Source: Pedosphaera parvula Ellin514
GTDB taxonomy: Bacteria; Verrucomicrobiota; Verrucomicrobiia; Limisphaerales; Pedosphaeraceae
Assembly (NCBI RefSeq): GCF_000172555.1
Contig: NZ_ABOX02000023.1
Coordinates: forward strand, 1 to 64,000
Direction: 5' to 3'
DNA: 64,000 bases
Shown: positions 55,499 to 63,137 of the stretch, one piece after another
Numbering within the stretch: position 1 is the first letter of the stretch
Layout of the letters: every line of letters starts with the position of its first letter
Made by a program: the position numbers and the translations under genes
Notes under the pieces: model-generated
Told to the model about the DNA's origin: nothing
The model's database searches: none
The model's input: only the letters and a program-made list of their open reading frames with translations

Positions 55499-56389
55499 AT
55501 GTCAACATCGGAAAAACCAATTTCTTCAACCGCACCGCTCGCCAACCTCGAAGAGTGGGATGATTTTGTAAAAGTTCGTTACCCGGAAGAAAGTCTCGTC
55601 GGAACGAATCCGAACAAAAAGAAGGAACAATTCCGGGACTATGAGAATACTGCCCGCCCCACCGTTCGCGAATTTTACCGTTTAAATCACCACAACCAGA
55701 GCTTTGATTTCGTCCAGAATAAACGACGCGAGTTCCTCGCCTTGAACCGGCGCCAGATGGGCATCTGGGAGGCGATGGAATATCTGAATACGCTGATCGA
55801 CGATAGCGATCCGGACACCGACCTCTCCCAACTCGAGCATTTGATGCAGACCGCCGAGCAGATCCGCAAGGATGGTCATCCGCGTTGGTTCATTCTTACC
55901 GGATTGATCCACGATCTCGGAAAAATTCTCTGTCTTTTCGGCGAACCTCAATGGGCGGTTGTCGGCGATACTTTTCCGACCGGCGCAGCTTACTCTGACA
56001 AAATTGTTTTCCACTCTTTCTTTGCGGGCAATCCCGATAGCAAGAATCAAAAATATCAATCCCGCCTTGGCATTTACGAAGAAAAGTGCGGGCTGGACAA
56101 AGTCTTCATGTCCTGGGGACACGATGAATACCTATATCACGTGACCAAGGATTATCTCCCGAAGGAAGCTTTGTACATGATCCGCTATCATTCCTTCTAC
56201 CCCGCGCATCGTGATGGCGAATACGATTATCTCATGAATGATGAAGACCGTGAGATGTTCAAGTGGGTGCAGAAGTTTAACCCCTACGATCTCTACACCA
56301 AGAGTGCAGAGCGTCCGAACCTCAAGGAACTTCGCCCCTATTACGAGGAACTGATCGCAGAATATTTCCCGCCCGTGTTGAAGTGGTAA
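55499..56389 (+). CDS. Inositol oxygenase
   Basis: At 296 residues this matches the MIOX family (PF05153), which uses a di-iron centre and O2 to cleave myo-inositol to D-glucuronate. Iron ligands can be matched to the known ones: His in RKDGHPRWF, the HD pair in [12 protein letters not shown], His in [10 protein letters not shown], His in [16 protein letters not shown] and Asp in [25 protein letters not shown] is also typical. MIOX is best known from animals, plants and fungi and occurs in scattered bacteria. GGAAG precedes the ATG. It lies 102 bp after the permease and ends at a strong terminator. Confidence 0.94.
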   Translation: MSTSEKPISSTAPLANLEEWDDFVKVRYPEESLVGTNPNKKKEQFRDYENTARPTVREFYRLNHHNQSFDFVQNKRREFLALNRRQMGIWEAMEYLNTLIDDSDPDTDLSQLEHLMQTAEQIRKDGHPRWFILTGLIHDLGKILCLFGEPQWAVVGDTFPTGAAYSDKIVFHSFFAGNPDSKNQKYQSRLGIYEEKCGLDKVFMSWGHDEYLYHVTKDYLPKEALYMIRYHSFYPAHRDGEYDYLMNDEDREMFKWVQKFNPYDLYTKSAERPNLKELRPYYEELIAEYFPPVLKW

Positions 56390-56417
56390 TTCGCATCAGC
56401 CCGAAACTTTAAAAAAG

Positions 56418-56446
56418 AAAACCAGAGTCCTTAAGACTCTGGTTTT
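56418..56446. terminator. Bidirectional rho-independent terminator
   Basis: AAAACCAGAGTC (56418-56429) pairs with GACTCTGGTTTT (56435-56446) over 12 bases with a five-base loop. A TTTTGCTTTT tract follows on the plus strand and an A-rich stretch precedes, so it can stop both the inositol oxygenase and the convergent Gfo/Idh transcripts. Confidence 0.93.
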
Positions 56447-56486
56447 GCTTTTCTCCCTTGAGAAAACATTTAATGAACCAACATCT

Positions 56487-57758
56487 CTAAATCTTCCACC
56501 CCTTGCGGTAATGATGTTGAATGTATTGGTCTGCTTCTGAACAATTCTTCGCCGTTAATTTCTTTGGATCCCACTCAATCTTTTTACCAACACGATAGGC
56601 TACATTTCCCAGCAATCCGGCCTCGGTCATCATTCCACCGTAGCCAAAGTTACACGTAGTCGTGCCTTTGTTCTTAATGGCGTTAATCCATTCGGCATGG
56701 TGGCCAATGGAATCAGGAATCGAGTGAGCAGGAGCGACAAATCCTGTGAAATCCTTTTCCGGCAGGAGGACGTGCTTTTCGTAGTCAGTCAGTAGCATCC
56801 CTTTTTCACCCACGAACAAAACGCCATTACCCCATTTCGGCAGTTCGTAACTGGGGCGTTTGCCACCGGAATACCAAACCAATTTCAACGACTGCTGTCC
56901 GGGCCTTGGATACTCATAACGCACAATCAGCCACGGTGGTGCGCAGTTGGCGTCGACCGGCGGACCTTCGGCTTCCACGGTGCTCGGATATTTAATATCC
57001 AATGACCAAAAGGCGAGATCCGTCAGGTGACAGCAAAAATCAGACAGGCTGCCCCCGCCGAAATGCCACCAGCGACGCCAATTAAACGGAACATATTCTT
57101 TGCTATACGGAACAGGTTCCACCGGCCCGAGCCACAAATCATAATCAATATTCGGCGGCACTGGTTCCCCTGTTGGCAACGGTTTGGTTTCCCATGGCGA
57201 ATCAGCCCAGCAATGTACTTCCTTGATCGGGCCGAGCGCGCCACTCTTAACAATCTCCACCACACGACGGTAGTGAGGCGTGGCATGAATCTGATTTCCC
57301 ATCTGGGTGACCAATCCCGTCTGGTGCGCGGTCTCTGCCACCAAACGCGCCTCGGAGATGGTATGCGTCAGTGGCTTTTCGCAATACACGTGACGTCCGC
57401 TCTTCAACGCCGAAATGGTGGCAACGGCGTGGGTGTGATCCGGTGTGCCAATGACCACCGCATCAATATCCTTTTGTTCCAGCATCTTTCGCCAATCCTG
57501 GTACTGCTTGGCCTGAGGAAACTTTTGTCCAGCCTTGGCGAGGTTGTTGGAATCGATATCACACAGGGCGACGATGTTTTCGCCCTGCACTCCCATCACA
57601 TCCTGCCAGGCACGTCCCGCCGTTCCCACGCAGCCGATATTCAGCTTCTCATTGGGAGAGATTTTCCCAAAAGAGGTTTTCGTCCCCAGCAACCATGCTC
57701 CGGCAGTGATGACGGCTGAACGCTTGATGAACTGCCTACGATCCATTATTTGCTTCAT
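56487..57758 (-). CDS. TAT-exported Gfo/Idh/MocA family oxidoreductase
   Basis: The 423-residue protein starts with a twin-arginine signal (DRRQFIKRSAVITAGAWLLG). The NAD-binding fold follows with KLNIGCVGTAGRAWQDVMG, VALCDID and VVIGTPDHTHAVATISALKSGRHVYCEKPLTHTISEA, whose EKP motif carries the conserved Lys. The C-terminal Gfo/Idh domain has HCWADSPWETKPLP and the DFCCHLTDLAFWSL region. Exported members are abundant in Planctomycetes and Verrucomicrobia and are linked to sugar oxidation, often with tightly bound cofactor. It follows the DUF1080 gene by 28 bp. An ATG four codons in (57746) may be the true start. Confidence 0.9.
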   Translation of the reverse strand: MKQIMDRRQFIKRSAVITAGAWLLGTKTSFGKISPNEKLNIGCVGTAGRAWQDVMGVQGENIVALCDIDSNNLAKAGQKFPQAKQYQDWRKMLEQKDIDAVVIGTPDHTHAVATISALKSGRHVYCEKPLTHTISEARLVAETAHQTGLVTQMGNQIHATPHYRRVVEIVKSGALGPIKEVHCWADSPWETKPLPTGEPVPPNIDYDLWLGPVEPVPYSKEYVPFNWRRWWHFGGGSLSDFCCHLTDLAFWSLDIKYPSTVEAEGPPVDANCAPPWLIVRYEYPRPGQQSLKLVWYSGGKRPSYELPKWGNGVLFVGEKGMLLTDYEKHVLLPEKDFTGFVAPAHSIPDSIGHHAEWINAIKNKGTTTCNFGYGGMMTEAGLLGNVAYRVGKKIEWDPKKLTAKNCSEADQYIQHHYRKGWKI

Positions 57759-57786
57759 ATCGTTTGTGAAGTTTTGAGACGAGGGT

Positions 57787-59100
57787 TTATTTCACCGGAA
57801 TTTCCCGCACATAAACGTTTTTAAACCATAGCGGGCCGCCATGGTTCTGCAACTCAAGCTGCCCCATCGGATAGATCGGTTTGTCACGTTCCCAATAGTT
57901 TTCCAGCGTGGTGTCGCGCACCACCAACTCACCATTCAAAAATACATGAACCTTTTCCCCTACCATTACGATACGGAACCGGTTCCATTCGCCCACCGGC
58001 TTGTCAGCAAACTTCAACGGATGCCTGGGGTTCTTTTGATTGTTGTACAAACCGCCTGAGCCATCAACGGGATTAAACTGCCCCGGGCTGTGCGGTTCCC
58101 AGATTTGCACCTGTGGACTGCCGCGCAAATAAATGCCACTGTCGCCCTTTGCAGGAATCTTCCAGTCGACCAGCATTTCGAAATTTCCGTAATCCTTCTT
58201 CGTGCAAAGGCTGTCTCCCTTGCCATCAAACACGATTTCACCACCTTCCGCCTTCCAATGTGCACGCATGCGTTCATCCGCCTTTAACTGCCCAGCGGCC
58301 AGTTCTTCAGGAGACATTTTCGCGCGCTTGGGCGGATCACCCACCAGGCCTTTCCAACCGGTCATATCTTCTCCATTAAACAAGGCTACGAAACCTTTGG
58401 GCGCAGTATTTTCCTTCTCCTGGGAAGGCAGGTCCTTCACTTGGATATTTCGAAATTCAAACAGGCTGTGGTGACCAAGAAAACCCAGATGCCCCCGTTC
58501 ACGAAACATGCCCGGATGCTGGCCGATGACTTCCGGATCGCTGACGTCGTTCAAATCGCCGTCTAGAATTACCCTGCCATTCAGCACCACTTTATAATGA
58601 CGCCCGATGACCGAAAGTTCCTCCGTGTTCCACTCGTCGAGCTTGGCCTGGCTGTCATGCGAAGGAATCAACCCATACACCGATCCATTGTGTTGCCACG
58701 GCTTGATGTCCTTGTGAATGGGAGCACCATCATCCAGCAACTGTACCTCAACCCCGACATAGGTAAGGTTCTCATTTTCATTTGGCGCACGCACGGCCAC
58801 GCCGTTGTTCCCGCCCGGATGCACCTTAAACTCGAACCTCATCACAAAGTCCGAGTATTCCTTTTCCGTGATTAAATTACCGCTGCTATGGGCTGGGCAG
58901 ACATGGTTCCATCCTTCACACATATTCGCCGCCTTTCTCCCTATGTAGGTCCAGCCATTCAATGTCTGCCCGTCGAAGATGCTGGTAAAACCAGCTTCGG
59001 GCTCGGCCGCAAGACACGAGGTGACGAGGGATACAGCGGATGCCGCGGCAAGAATGCTTTTGCCCGAAAACGGCAGTCGCCCGAAGAGGCGGTCTTTCAT
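57787..59100 (-). CDS. Exported protein with two DUF1080 (3-keto-disaccharide hydrolase) domains
   Basis: The 437-residue protein has a lipoprotein-type signal (SAVSLVTSCLAAE). Two concanavalin-like DUF1080 domains follow. The first (about 35-225) has GFTSIFDGQTLNGWTYIG, FVMRFEFKVHPGGNNGVAVRAP and GHLGFLGHHSLFEFRNIQVKDL. The second (about 235-437) has GFVALFNGEDMTGWKGLV, FEMLVDWKIPAKGDSGIYLRGSPQVQIW and GQLELQNHGGPLWFKNVYVREI. Some members hydrolyse 3-keto-glycosides, which fits a partner Gfo/Idh oxidoreductase that could form keto sugars. An ATG two codons earlier (59106) is also possible. Confidence 0.88.
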   Translation of the reverse strand: MKDRLFGRLPFSGKSILAAASAVSLVTSCLAAEPEAGFTSIFDGQTLNGWTYIGRKAANMCEGWNHVCPAHSSGNLITEKEYSDFVMRFEFKVHPGGNNGVAVRAPNENENLTYVGVEVQLLDDGAPIHKDIKPWQHNGSVYGLIPSHDSQAKLDEWNTEELSVIGRHYKVVLNGRVILDGDLNDVSDPEVIGQHPGMFRERGHLGFLGHHSLFEFRNIQVKDLPSQEKENTAPKGFVALFNGEDMTGWKGLVGDPPKRAKMSPEELAAGQLKADERMRAHWKAEGGEIVFDGKGDSLCTKKDYGNFEMLVDWKIPAKGDSGIYLRGSPQVQIWEPHSPGQFNPVDGSGGLYNNQKNPRHPLKFADKPVGEWNRFRIVMVGEKVHVFLNGELVVRDTTLENYWERDKPIYPMGQLELQNHGGPLWFKNVYVREIPVK

Positions 59101-59215
59101 AATCATATTCGAAATTTGATTTGCACCTGAGATTTTGAGATTTACTGTCTGCTGTCAAGCCGCTGGTTTAACTACGGTCTTACCCGGCTTCGGTAAAACA
59201 CGGTGAATAGACGTC

Positions 59216-59392
59216 ATGAAGCGCCTAAAAATTCTAATTGCACGGCTGCGCTTGAATATTTGGGTAATTCTACGCGGAAACACTCACAGCAAGGTAATCC
59301 TCCGCGATGCCAATGGAGAAGTGCTTTGCATCAAAACCGTCACCAAGGATGGTCGCGAGGCAAAAACATTTTACGCTCGCGATGCCGACTGA
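59216..59392 (+). CDS. Small protein, 58 residues, unknown
   Basis: An ATG with GGTGA nine bases upstream opens a 58-residue frame: a basic, partly hydrophobic start (MKRLKILIARLRLNIWVILRG) and a polar half (KVILRDANGEVLCIKTVTKDGREAKTFYARDAD) that reads like a folded beta-rich domain. Codon use looks like the neighbours. No family recognised. It lies alone between the divergent DUF1080 gene and the convergent small membrane gene. Confidence 0.5.
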   Translation: MKRLKILIARLRLNIWVILRGNTHSKVILRDANGEVLCIKTVTKDGREAKTFYARDAD

Positions 59393-59441
59393 ACTTTGAA
59401 AAACCGCCCCGGCGGATGAAACAGATGTGCTTTAGCCCTGC

Positions 59442-59615
59442 TTATTCAAGCTTATTCGCCGAGATCCCCTCCGTGCACCACGCGAGGAAAAACAGGACAA
59501 AGAAGGTCGCGCCGAGTGCACGACTAACTCCGGAGAGGGCGGGACTTCCGACATCAGCCAATCCCAAAACCAGCCCAACGATACAGAGCAACAACAGCAT
59601 GGTAGATAATTTCAT
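59442..59615 (-). CDS. Small membrane protein (DUF1328/YtjA-like)
   Basis: From the ATG at 59615, preceded by AGAGGA, the protein has 57 residues with two hydrophobic stretches (LSTMLLLLCIVGLVLGLADVG and LGATFFVLFFLAW). The size and two-helix layout with a Gly/Ala turn resemble the YtjA/DUF1328 family, but the match is loose. A longer frame to 59684 adds a non-hydrophobic leader and is unlikely. Confidence 0.6.
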   Translation of the reverse strand: MKLSTMLLLLCIVGLVLGLADVGSPALSGVSRALGATFFVLFFLAWCTEGISANKLE

Positions 59616-59788
59616 AGCATTTCCTCTGCTTGTGTGCCTGCGGTGGTTGAAATATTTATATCCGCCCCGCTCTCTGATAGCCAATTGATTCTGGGCCTAT
59701 TTTTTCAGCCCGCGCCGGGCTCCCTGAAAATCCGCGCGTGACTTTGCCGGGATTTCATGGAAGGTTTTCCCCGAAATTACAAACAACT

Positions 59789-60427
59789 ATGAAGAAATCA
59801 CTTATTCTGACTTGTTTACTGACCTTGGCCATGGGCCTCGTGACCGCACGTGCGGAGGACGCCAAGGAATCCAAGAAGGACGAACCTAAAACAGAAGAAA
59901 AGAAAGAGGAGAAAAAATCGGCCGCAACCAATGAAGTTGCCGTCATCAAAACGACTGCGGGCGATATGGTGATTCAATTTTGGCCCGACGTCGCGCCAAA
60001 AACGGTCGAGAATTTTAAGAAACTTGCCAGGGAAGGTTTTTACGACGGCACCGCCTTCCATCGCGTCATCAAAGGTTTTATGATCCAGGGCGGCGATCCG
60101 CTTACCAAGGATGCCAGCAAGGAAGATGCCTGGGGCACCGGCGATCCCGGCTACAAAATCAAGGCTGAGTTCAACGACCGTCCCCATGAACGCGGTGTCA
60201 TCTCCATGGCCCGCTCGGCCGATCCCGACTCCGCTGGCAGCCAGTTCTTCATCTGCCATGGCAGTCCTCGCTTCTTGGATCATCAATACACTGCCTTTGG
60301 CAAATTGATTAAAGGCGACGATGTCCTGGAAAAAATTGCCACCACTCCAACCCATCCTCCAGACCGCCCCGACAAGCGTCAAGGTATCATCAGCGTAAAA
60401 ATTGTTCCGGCCGATTCTATAAAGTAG
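59789..60427 (+). CDS. Exported cyclophilin-type peptidyl-prolyl isomerase
   Basis: The protein has 212 residues. A signal peptide (about 1-22, SLILTCLLTLAMGLVTARA) and a highly charged Lys/Glu linker (about 23-48) lead to a cyclophilin domain: VIKTTAGDMVIQFWPDVAPKTVENFKKLA, FYDGTAFHRVIKGFMIQGGDP, DSAGSQFFICHG and TAFGKLIKGDDVLEKI. The catalytic Arg is in FHRVIKGF. It should catalyse proline isomerisation outside the cytoplasm. The next gene, 26 bp on, is a close paralogue without a signal peptide. Confidence 0.93.
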   Translation: MKKSLILTCLLTLAMGLVTARAEDAKESKKDEPKTEEKKEEKKSAATNEVAVIKTTAGDMVIQFWPDVAPKTVENFKKLAREGFYDGTAFHRVIKGFMIQGGDPLTKDASKEDAWGTGDPGYKIKAEFNDRPHERGVISMARSADPDSAGSQFFICHGSPRFLDHQYTAFGKLIKGDDVLEKIATTPTHPPDRPDKRQGIISVKIVPADSIK

Positions 60428-60453
60428 TTTAACCCTCAACCAACAAAGATATT

Positions 60454-60978
60454 GTGAGCAATACCAACGAAGTAGCCGTCATCAAAACCTCCGCTGGCGA
60501 ATTGGTCGTGGAGTTTTGGCCGGATGTCGCGCCGAAAACGGTCGAGAATTTCAAGGCTCTCGCGAACAAAGGATTCTACGACGGCACCGCCTTTCACCGC
60601 ATCGTCAAAGGCTTTATGATCCAGGGCGGCGACCCGCTCACCAAGGACGCGAGCAAGGAATCCATGTGGGGCACCGGCGGCCCGGGTCACAAAGTCCAGG
60701 CTGAATTCAACGAGCGCCCACACGTGCGTGGGGTTCTCTCGATGGCCCGCTCTTCGGACCCCAACTCAGCCGGCAGCCAATTCTTCGTCTGCCTCGCGGA
60801 TGCCCGTTTCCTGGACCGCCAATACACTGCCTTCGGCAAGTTGCTCAAAGGTGATGATGTGCTCGGGAAAATTGGTGACACTCCCACCACCATGAGTAAC
60901 GGCGGTGAACGCAGCAAACCGCTCTCCCGTGTCGGAGTCGAAAGCGTTAAAATCGTCCCTGCTGATTCCATTAAGTAA
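60454..60978 (+). CDS. Cytoplasmic cyclophilin-type peptidyl-prolyl isomerase
   Basis: This 174-residue cyclophilin starts with GTG and enters the domain at once (TNEVAVIKTSAGELVVEFWPDVAPKTVENF). Its FYDGTAFHRIVKGFMIQGGDP, NSAGSQFFVCLA and TAFGKLLKGDDVLGKI blocks are nearly identical to the upstream gene, so the two arose by tandem duplication. The lack of a signal peptide places it in the cytoplasm. It ends at a terminator. Confidence 0.93.
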   Translation: MSNTNEVAVIKTSAGELVVEFWPDVAPKTVENFKALANKGFYDGTAFHRIVKGFMIQGGDPLTKDASKESMWGTGGPGHKVQAEFNERPHVRGVLSMARSSDPNSAGSQFFVCLADARFLDRQYTAFGKLLKGDDVLGKIGDTPTTMSNGGERSKPLSRVGVESVKIVPADSIK

Positions 60979-60988
60979 TTCTTCCAAG

Positions 60989-61023
60989 GCGCGAACGGAT
61001 TTAAACTCGTTCGCGCTTTTTTA
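60989..61023 (+). terminator. Rho-independent terminator after the two cyclophilin genes
   Basis: GCGCGAACG (60989-60997) pairs with CGTTCGCGC (61008-61016) over nine bases with a ten-base loop, followed by TTTTTTATTT. The next start codon (61027) lies directly behind the T-tract. Confidence 0.92.
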
Positions 61024-61026
61024 TTT

Positions 61027-61224
61027 ATGGTCGACCTCAACCAACTCGCCGCCGCACTTGTAGGCCTCGGTTGTCCACAGGAGAAGTCGCTGGAAATGGC
61101 TTCGCAACTCGACAAACGAGCCAGGCAGTTGGCCGAACAAAAGGGCAAGACCTATGGGGAAGCCATGACCCATCTTCTGACTCTGATGAAGCAGGGTTGG
61201 GCCGCGAAGGAAAAAGGATTATAA
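61027..61224 (+). CDS. Small helical protein, 65 residues
   Basis: The 65-residue protein (VDLNQLAAALVGLGCPQEKSLEMASQLDKRARQLAEQKGKTYGEAMTHLLTLMKQGWA) looks like a folded three-helix domain. I know no function. The ATG follows the T-tract of a terminator by three bases, so there is no room for a ribosome binding site; it would need a leaderless message or readthrough from the cyclophilin genes. The Nudix gene starts four bases after its stop, so the pair is probably co-translated. Confidence 0.6.
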   Translation: MVDLNQLAAALVGLGCPQEKSLEMASQLDKRARQLAEQKGKTYGEAMTHLLTLMKQGWAAKEKGL

Positions 61225-61228
61225 CTGC

Positions 61229-61789
61229 ATGATCAAACCATGGGAAAAGATCGGCTCAAAACCGGTCGGCAACTTTCGCATTTTTAATGTTCGTTCAGAT
61301 AAAAAAATCTCTCCAAGAACCGGAAGCGAACATGACTTCTACATCATCGATAGCGCCAATTGGGTAAATGTCATCGCCACCACGCCAGATCAGCAGCTGG
61401 TCATGGTGGAACAGTTTCGCCATGGCACCAACACGGTCGAACTGGAAATTCCCGGCGGTATTATCGATCCCAGGGATCCGTCACCCACTGCAGCGGGGCT
61501 TCGTGAACTCCGTGAAGAAACCGGCTACGAGGGTGAGCAACCGGAAATCCTCGGCAGCATCTATCCCAATCCTGCCATCATGAGCAACACCTGCTACACC
61601 GTTTATGTCCGCAATTGTGTTTGCAAACATGCTTGTGAGTGGGACCACGGCGAAGATATTCTCACCCGCCTCATTCCGCTGGCAGACATTCCAAAACTCG
61701 TAGCCTCCGGCGAAATCCGTCACTCCCTGGTGACCGTCGCCCTCTATCATTTCGATCTCTGGCAACGCGGAATCGGCCATAAGGCCTGA
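61229..61789 (+). CDS. Nudix hydrolase, probable ADP-ribose pyrophosphatase type
   Basis: At 186 residues this resembles ADP-ribose pyrophosphatases (NudF group): VEQFRHGTNTVELEIPGGIIDPRDPSPTAAGLRELREETGYEGE contains the Nudix box REL.EE.GY. The usual first Glu after G-x5 is Asp and the helix insert is one residue longer than the consensus. YPNPAIMSNTCYTVYV is another ADPRase-like feature. It cleaves a nucleoside diphosphate linked to another group; the substrate is inferred. AAGGA precedes the ATG. Confidence 0.88.
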   Translation: MIKPWEKIGSKPVGNFRIFNVRSDKKISPRTGSEHDFYIIDSANWVNVIATTPDQQLVMVEQFRHGTNTVELEIPGGIIDPRDPSPTAAGLRELREETGYEGEQPEILGSIYPNPAIMSNTCYTVYVRNCVCKHACEWDHGEDILTRLIPLADIPKLVASGEIRHSLVTVALYHFDLWQRGIGHKA

Positions 61790-61884
61790 CCTGCTCGTTT
61801 TTGTCACATTTCTGGACATCTGGCTTGGGTCAGCAATCTCGAGAGTTCCTGAAAGGTTCAAAACCCTCGGGATTTCAACCCATA

Positions 61885-61900
61885 TTCAGACTGGTCTGAA
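61885..61900. promoter_or_regulatory. Perfect palindrome TTCAGAC-TG-GTCTGAA
   Basis: Two seven-base arms are exact reverse complements around TG. It lies 20 bp before the ATG of the 52-residue frame at 61920. It is a plausible operator; no T-run follows, so it is not a terminator. No known regulator is named. Confidence 0.4.
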
Positions 61901-61919
61901 TTATGCTAAATCTGATTGC

Positions 61920-62078
61920 ATGAAATCCCTCCGCGAAAGCGTCCAGTTCAGGCTGGCATCAGCATCGTTTCCCACCACTCATGCGCCCCACTCCAGGATG
62001 GAACCAGTGGGAATGATCTTCGCCGGTTTCCTGCTGGCAACCACCACCATGTTTATCTACCTGCTGTTGCGGCCATAA
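61920..62078 (+). CDS. Possible small membrane protein, 52 residues
   Basis: A 52-residue frame with a polar N-terminal half (KSLRESVQFRLASASF) and a C-terminal membrane helix (MEPVGMIFAGFLLATTTMFIYLLLRP). The palindrome just upstream and the clear helix support it; the weak ribosome binding site speaks against it. No family known. Confidence 0.4.
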   Translation: MKSLRESVQFRLASASFPTTHAPHSRMEPVGMIFAGFLLATTTMFIYLLLRP

Positions 62079-62131
62079 GTTAACGACACCGCAGAAACGA
62101 ATTCCCGACTCGCCGGGCATCCCCTCCACGG

Positions 62132-62410
62132 TCATTGCCCCTGACGAATCTTCTCCTTCTTCTCCTCCCGTTCAGCTTCCAACGATTTGCGATTGCTCAC
62201 CAACTGCCGTTCCAACTGCTGCATTGCTTCAAAATCCATTTTCTCCGCTGCTTTGTTCAACTCTTCCTTAACCAAAAGTTCACGTTCCGCAACCTTCGCC
62301 GCATAAATGGAATCGATTTCGGCCAATTGCTTCTTTTGCTCATTCGTCATCTTTTTGCTGGGCGCTGTCTTATTCAGCCGCTCCATCGCCAGTTCGTACG
62401 CAGATTTCAT
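62132..62410 (-). CDS. Small charged helical protein of unknown function
   Basis: The 92-residue protein MKSAYELAMERL...KMTNEQKKQLAEIDSIYAAKVAERELLVKEELNKAAEKMDFEAMQQLERQLVSNRKSLEAEREEKKEKI is almost entirely helical and strongly charged, probably a coiled coil. I recall similar proteins with the same MKSAYELAMERL start in related bacteria, annotated as hypothetical. It is cytoplasmic. A longer start at 62416 adds two residues. Confidence 0.7.
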   Translation of the reverse strand: MKSAYELAMERLNKTAPSKKMTNEQKKQLAEIDSIYAAKVAERELLVKEELNKAAEKMDFEAMQQLERQLVSNRKSLEAEREEKKEKIRQGQ

Positions 62411-63137
62411 AATCAAATTGTTTTTCTCTAAATTATCAATTTATCAGCTCTCGTTTCTTAGCACAGCACTAACCATAACATCAACTCGTGCCACCGACCG
62501 AAGCGCGAATTTTTTTAACCGACGGTTACCGACCTTTCCTTTTCGCGGAGTCATTCCATTCGAAACTCAAAATTTGCATTCGCAATTTTTTCAGCCTTCA
62601 TCCACGTTCCGAACCCATCAGCACAGCTCAAACGCCCAAGTTCTCATAACCAGTGACTCCTCTGAACTTAAAGCCATATCAAATGCAACCCTGATTGATT
62701 GCATTCAGATTAAAGACCTTCTTTGGATGCACTTTTATTTAAGCGAGGTATTTTGAGTATCTCACTATTACTTTGTCAATATACATTGCTTAATATGATA
62801 GTCTTTTATCTTCCTTTGCATTACCCAGCCTCCTTGGTCACCGCACTTCCGGATTCCTGCAATTTGCATGGTAAACCGCCTCCATTACTTGCAATTTTGC
62901 ATGCCTGCAGGGCACGTCTCGATCGGCCATTTCCCAAATCTCCACTCTCACCCAAATGCATTTGCCCGTTTTTCACCATTAAAACCTTACCTCTTCCCAA
63001 CTCAACTTGAACATCCCCTGCCTTACCACCGTCTATATCCCCATGCAATTTCTGGCATACTTTTTGCCTCTATCTGGCGGAAACGTGTCTCCTGGAGTGG
63101 CGAAATCTCCGGAAACATGTAGTGTAAGCGATCATTC
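62411..63137. other. Intergenic region of 727 bp, no gene recognised
   Basis: Frames of 60-150 codons occur on the plus strand but are rich in unusual composition (long Phe/Ser/Leu runs from T-rich DNA) with no ribosome binding site or domain. The region likely holds the divergent promoters of the neighbours. I see no RNA gene. Confidence 0.4.
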
